This document shows positions 5,149-7,031 of a DNA stretch of 7,031 bases, piece after piece. Below the pieces are notes generated by a model, which saw only the letters and a program-made list of their open reading frames with translations, was not told where the DNA came from and did no database searches. Made by a program: the position numbers and the translations under genes. The DNA comes from JACDBE01 sp051002015 (GTDB taxonomy: Bacteria > Actinomycetota > Acidimicrobiia > Spongiisociales > UBA5794). Numbering within the stretch: the stretch's first letter is position 1; every line of letters begins with the position of its first letter. The stretch spans positions 1 to 7,031 of the forward strand of contig JBPCMS010000009.1 of assembly GCA_051002015.1 (NCBI GenBank), written 5' to 3'.

Positions 5149-6281
5149 CGCAAGGGTTCGAACTCACGCCGCACAGCCGCCAAGGGAATCTCAAGAGGCT
5201 CGGGTAGGTCAGCTTCCTCGATCGTCCCCCACAGGAGCTCTACGGCCTTGGCGGCGGTCACCTTCCCCGATCTGTAGGCCCTAACAATCCGTCGGCCGTA
5301 ATCGGGAGGAACATTGGGAGGGTCAAGCTCGGCAACCCATTGCTCTCCGAGTGCTACGAAATCACCGCTCCGCGGAGGGTCGTCGATGAAGTGCTCGTAG
5401 TCCTCGTGGTCGAACAATCCGAGGTTGACGAGGTGACCGCAGGCCGTCGTCCAGCTCGTGCGAAACCGCGTCGCGATCGCGAGGACACCCAGCCGCCTGT
5501 CACTCTCGGCGAAGTCCTGCCAGGTCTTCGCTACATCCTCGCGCGGCATGAGTAGGTGCGCCACGAAGGCATTCAGCATGCGTTCCGTCTCATCGTCAGC
5601 CAGCACGACAACCTCCGGCGCGTACGCGTCACCGACCAGGTGGTGGCCGAGTTCGTGGGCGAGGTTGAAGCGGCGCCGACCCGGCTCCACGTGACCGTTC
5701 ACCACAGCTACGCCCCAACCGTCGAGGCTGACGTATGCGCCGTCTCCACCGTCGGTTCCAAGATCGAGCGAGAACCCCAGCAAGCCGACACGCTCAACGG
5801 CGCGCTGGAGGTCGGTCAACGGACCCCCCGGTACGCCCATGAGCGAGCGAGCAGTCCGTGCGAGGGCTTCGCACCCCCCATAGTCAGTCGGAATCTCCAG
5901 TGAAATGCGCTCGCGCTGCAGGAGTAGGCGCTCCCCGAGTAGGAACTCGACATCACGACTGATCCGCTCCACCACACCGTCAAGCGAGCGTGAGCGGCCT
6001 CCTACCCCGGAGTCCTGCCTCCGGCTGACCACTGCAGGCGGCGACTCGGTCACCAACCAATCGACAGGTCGATCCAGCGCAGCCGCGGTCGCCATAAGCT
6101 CGATTGCCGACACCTTCCGCACGCCCTTCTCCATCTTGGCAACGGCCGTCCGGTCGACTCCGATCGCATCGGCGAGATCTGCCTGCGTCAAACCGGCTTC
6201 ACGTCGCCCCTGGGCGATCCGCCTGCCAAGGTCATGCGCTGTTTCGGTTGCTTCGCGTGCCACCGTGCGATTATCGCACAT
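5145..6281 (-). CDS. XRE-family HTH regulator fused to ImmA/IrrE metallopeptidase (putative antitoxin/regulator)
   Basis: A 378-residue two-domain protein. Residues about 16-78 are an XRE helix-turn-helix: GRRIAQGRREAGLTQADLAD, then AIGVDRTAVAKMEKGVRKVS, with LxxxR-rich first helix and a recognition helix near 42-52. Residues about 130-300 form an ImmA/IrrE (COG2856) zinc peptidase: FNLAHELGHHLVGD gives the ligands H209 and H213 and catalytic E210, and ETERMLNAFVAHLLMP supplies the likely third ligand E233. The C-terminal part (310-378) is family-typical. ImmA and IrrE cleave repressor proteins. Xre-COG2856 fusions paired with toxin genes were described in comparative surveys of toxin-antitoxin loci. 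ATG 6281 has GGAGG four bases upstream. A GTG at 6263 (codon 7) is an alternative, possibly leaderless, start. The gene begins 15 bases after the membrane-protein stop. Local GC is about 60% in several lines. Confidence 0.9.
   Translation of the reverse strand: MCDNRTVAREATETAHDLGRRIAQGRREAGLTQADLADAIGVDRTAVAKMEKGVRKVSAIELMATAAALDRPVDWLVTESPPAVVSRRQDSGVGGRSRSLDGVVERISRDVEFLLGERLLLQRERISLEIPTDYGGCEALARTARSLMGVPGGPLTDLQRAVERVGLLGFSLDLGTDGGDGAYVSLDGWGVAVVNGHVEPGRRRFNLAHELGHHLVGDAYAPEVVVLADDETERMLNAFVAHLLMPREDVAKTWQDFAESDRRLGVLAIATRFRTSWTTACGHLVNLGLFDHEDYEHFIDDPPRSGDFVALGEQWVAELDPPNVPPDYGRRIVRAYRSGKVTAAKAVELLWGTIEEADLPEPLEIPLAAVRREFEPLR
6265..6279. promoter_or_regulatory. Perfect palindrome over the start region of the XRE-ImmA gene, candidate operator
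   Basis: GTGCGAT-T-ATCGCAC is an inverted repeat with seven-base arms and one central base. It touches the ATG at 6281-6279 and, on the minus strand, contains GATAAT (6275-6270), a five-of-six match to a -10 hexamer, lying six bases before the in-frame GTG at 6263. XRE regulators usually bind such short palindromes at their own promoter, so autoregulation is a natural inference. Confidence 0.5.
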
Positions 6282-6296
6282 CCGACCTCCATTCGC

Positions 6297-7031
6297 TCAG
6301 CCGGACTCGGCGATCCGGGTCCGCCTCAGCTGCCAGCCGGCCAGCAGCCATGCCCCCAGACCCCAGACCAGGGCGACGGTGTAGGCGACCGCGCCCACCA
6401 GCGGTGACACCACCGCCACCGCCGCCCAGATGACGGCGCCGAGGACCAGCCCGCCGAACACCCCGCCCCGGCCGGACAGGAGTCGGCTACCCACCGCGGT
6501 CAGCAACGGCACCGAGCCGAAGGCGACCGCCACCACCATCGCCAGCAGCACGGCCAGCGCCAGCGGGATACCGACCAGCGACACCACCAGGGCGGCGAAC
6601 AGCGCCGGGAGCAGCACCAGGGCGGCCAGCCCCACCCCCATGCTGGGCCACGGCCTGGTGGCCGCCACCTCGACGGCGCGCCCGGCGGTGGCGTCGAACA
6701 GCCACAGCGCCACGATCCCGCCGACGATGAACCCGAACAGCCCGAACAGGGCGAGCAGCCGCATCACCATCGCCACCATGAACGGCGCCCGCACCGGGAT
6801 GGGCACGACCTGGCCGTCGACCGCGGTGGGGTCGATCGAGGCGTCGCCGCTCGACCGGTAGACCACGTCGCCCCCCACCGCTCCGGCCACCGAGAGCGTC
6901 GACACCGCCACGTCGACATCGTGGCCGACGCTCCCGGCAACGGTGGCGGACGAGAACCGGCCCAGGATGTCACGTCCGACCTCGCCGGTCATCCCCAGCC
7001 GCCACGACCAGGCGGCGACATCCCGACCCAC
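6297..7031 (-). CDS. Membrane protein with N-terminal 17-residue repeats (bactofilin-like) and about five helices; 5' end outside window
   Basis: The C-terminal 244 residues of a longer protein. Residues 1-66 hold repeats of the form GxVGxD(V/I) at exactly 17-residue spacing: TGEVGRDI (15-22), AGSVGHDV (32-39), AGAVGGDV (49-56), and a further unit cut by the window edge. Short regular repeats of this kind are seen in polymer-forming beta-solenoid (bactofilin-like) segments. Hydrophobic helices follow at about 84-112, 131-155, 157-180, 190-209 and 211-233, and the tail WQLRRTRIAESG is basic. The valine codon GTG at the window edge falls on the repeat's own valine position, so it is internal and not the start. 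Function is not recognised; a role in envelope organisation is possible. The stop at 6297 lies 15 bases before the XRE-ImmA start, and the last 100 bases are duplicated at 4473-4570. Confidence 0.7.
   Translation of the reverse strand: MGRDVAAWSWRLGMTGEVGRDILGRFSSATVAGSVGHDVDVAVSTLSVAGAVGGDVVYRSSGDASIDPTAVDGQVVPIPVRAPFMVAMVMRLLALFGLFGFIVGGIVALWLFDATAGRAVEVAATRPWPSMGVGLAALVLLPALFAALVVSLVGIPLALAVLLAMVVAVAFGSVPLLTAVGSRLLSGRGGVFGGLVLGAVIWAAVAVVSPLVGAVAYTVALVWGLGAWLLAGWQLRRTRIAESG
6309..6406 (+). repeat. 98-bp direct repeat, right copy (partner 4473-4570)
   Basis: This copy is part of the intact 3' end of the membrane-protein gene, encoding about its last 35 residues before the final few codons. 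It pairs without gaps with 4473-4570 on the other side of the XRE-ImmA/PIN operon. Its flank lacks the hairpin found beside the left copy. Confidence 0.9.

Noticed and set aside
4457..5284. 275-codon plus-strand open frame opposite the PIN gene
   Set aside because: Ser/Arg/Pro/Thr-rich translation with no motif; it spans the relic and the whole PIN gene in the wrong direction.
4571..6296. Possible integrase, transposase or insertion-sequence ends within the cassette
   Set aside because: All sequence is taken by the two module genes and short flanks. I see no recombinase motifs and no terminal inverted repeats.

Overview
The window reads as chromosomal DNA of a high-GC actinobacterium. The evidence is a nuoA-nuoB-nuoC order with an Ala/Glu-rich NuoC N-terminus, frequent GTG starts, and GC of about 80% in several hand-counted lines. 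The class Acidimicrobiia is a reasonable guess, but nothing here proves it.

Left part (1-1070): the first three genes of a respiratory complex I operon run leftwards (nuoA, nuoB, start of nuoC), with overlapping reading frames and a candidate promoter upstream of nuoA. Divergently, 1071-2237 encodes an alkaline-phosphatase-superfamily phosphodiesterase of the nucleotide pyrophosphatase type with its metal-site residues present.

Middle (2238-4471): three rightward genes form a tight operon, tadE-like, tadE-like, tadG-like. Both junctions overlap by seven bases (ATGNTGA). Both TadE-like proteins keep a textbook type IV prepilin processing signature. The TadG-like protein does not, and it carries a Pro/Thr linker and a Cys-containing C-terminal domain I cannot identify. 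A long-stem hairpin closes the operon.

Right part (4472-7031): a two-gene leftward operon encodes an XRE helix-turn-helix/ImmA-IrrE metallopeptidase fusion and, overlapping by four bases, a PIN-domain nuclease. This is a toxin-antitoxin-like arrangement. It is less GC-rich than its surroundings and has a perfect palindrome over its start region. On its right is the 3' part of a gene for a membrane protein with 17-residue repeats. On its left is a 98-bp copy (about 88% identical, no gaps) of the 3' end of that same gene. The cassette therefore sits between a gene and a displaced copy of that gene's own tail. This is the most interesting structure in the window: either a site of integration at a gene's 3' end, or a cassette caught between a gene and a decayed tandem paralogue.
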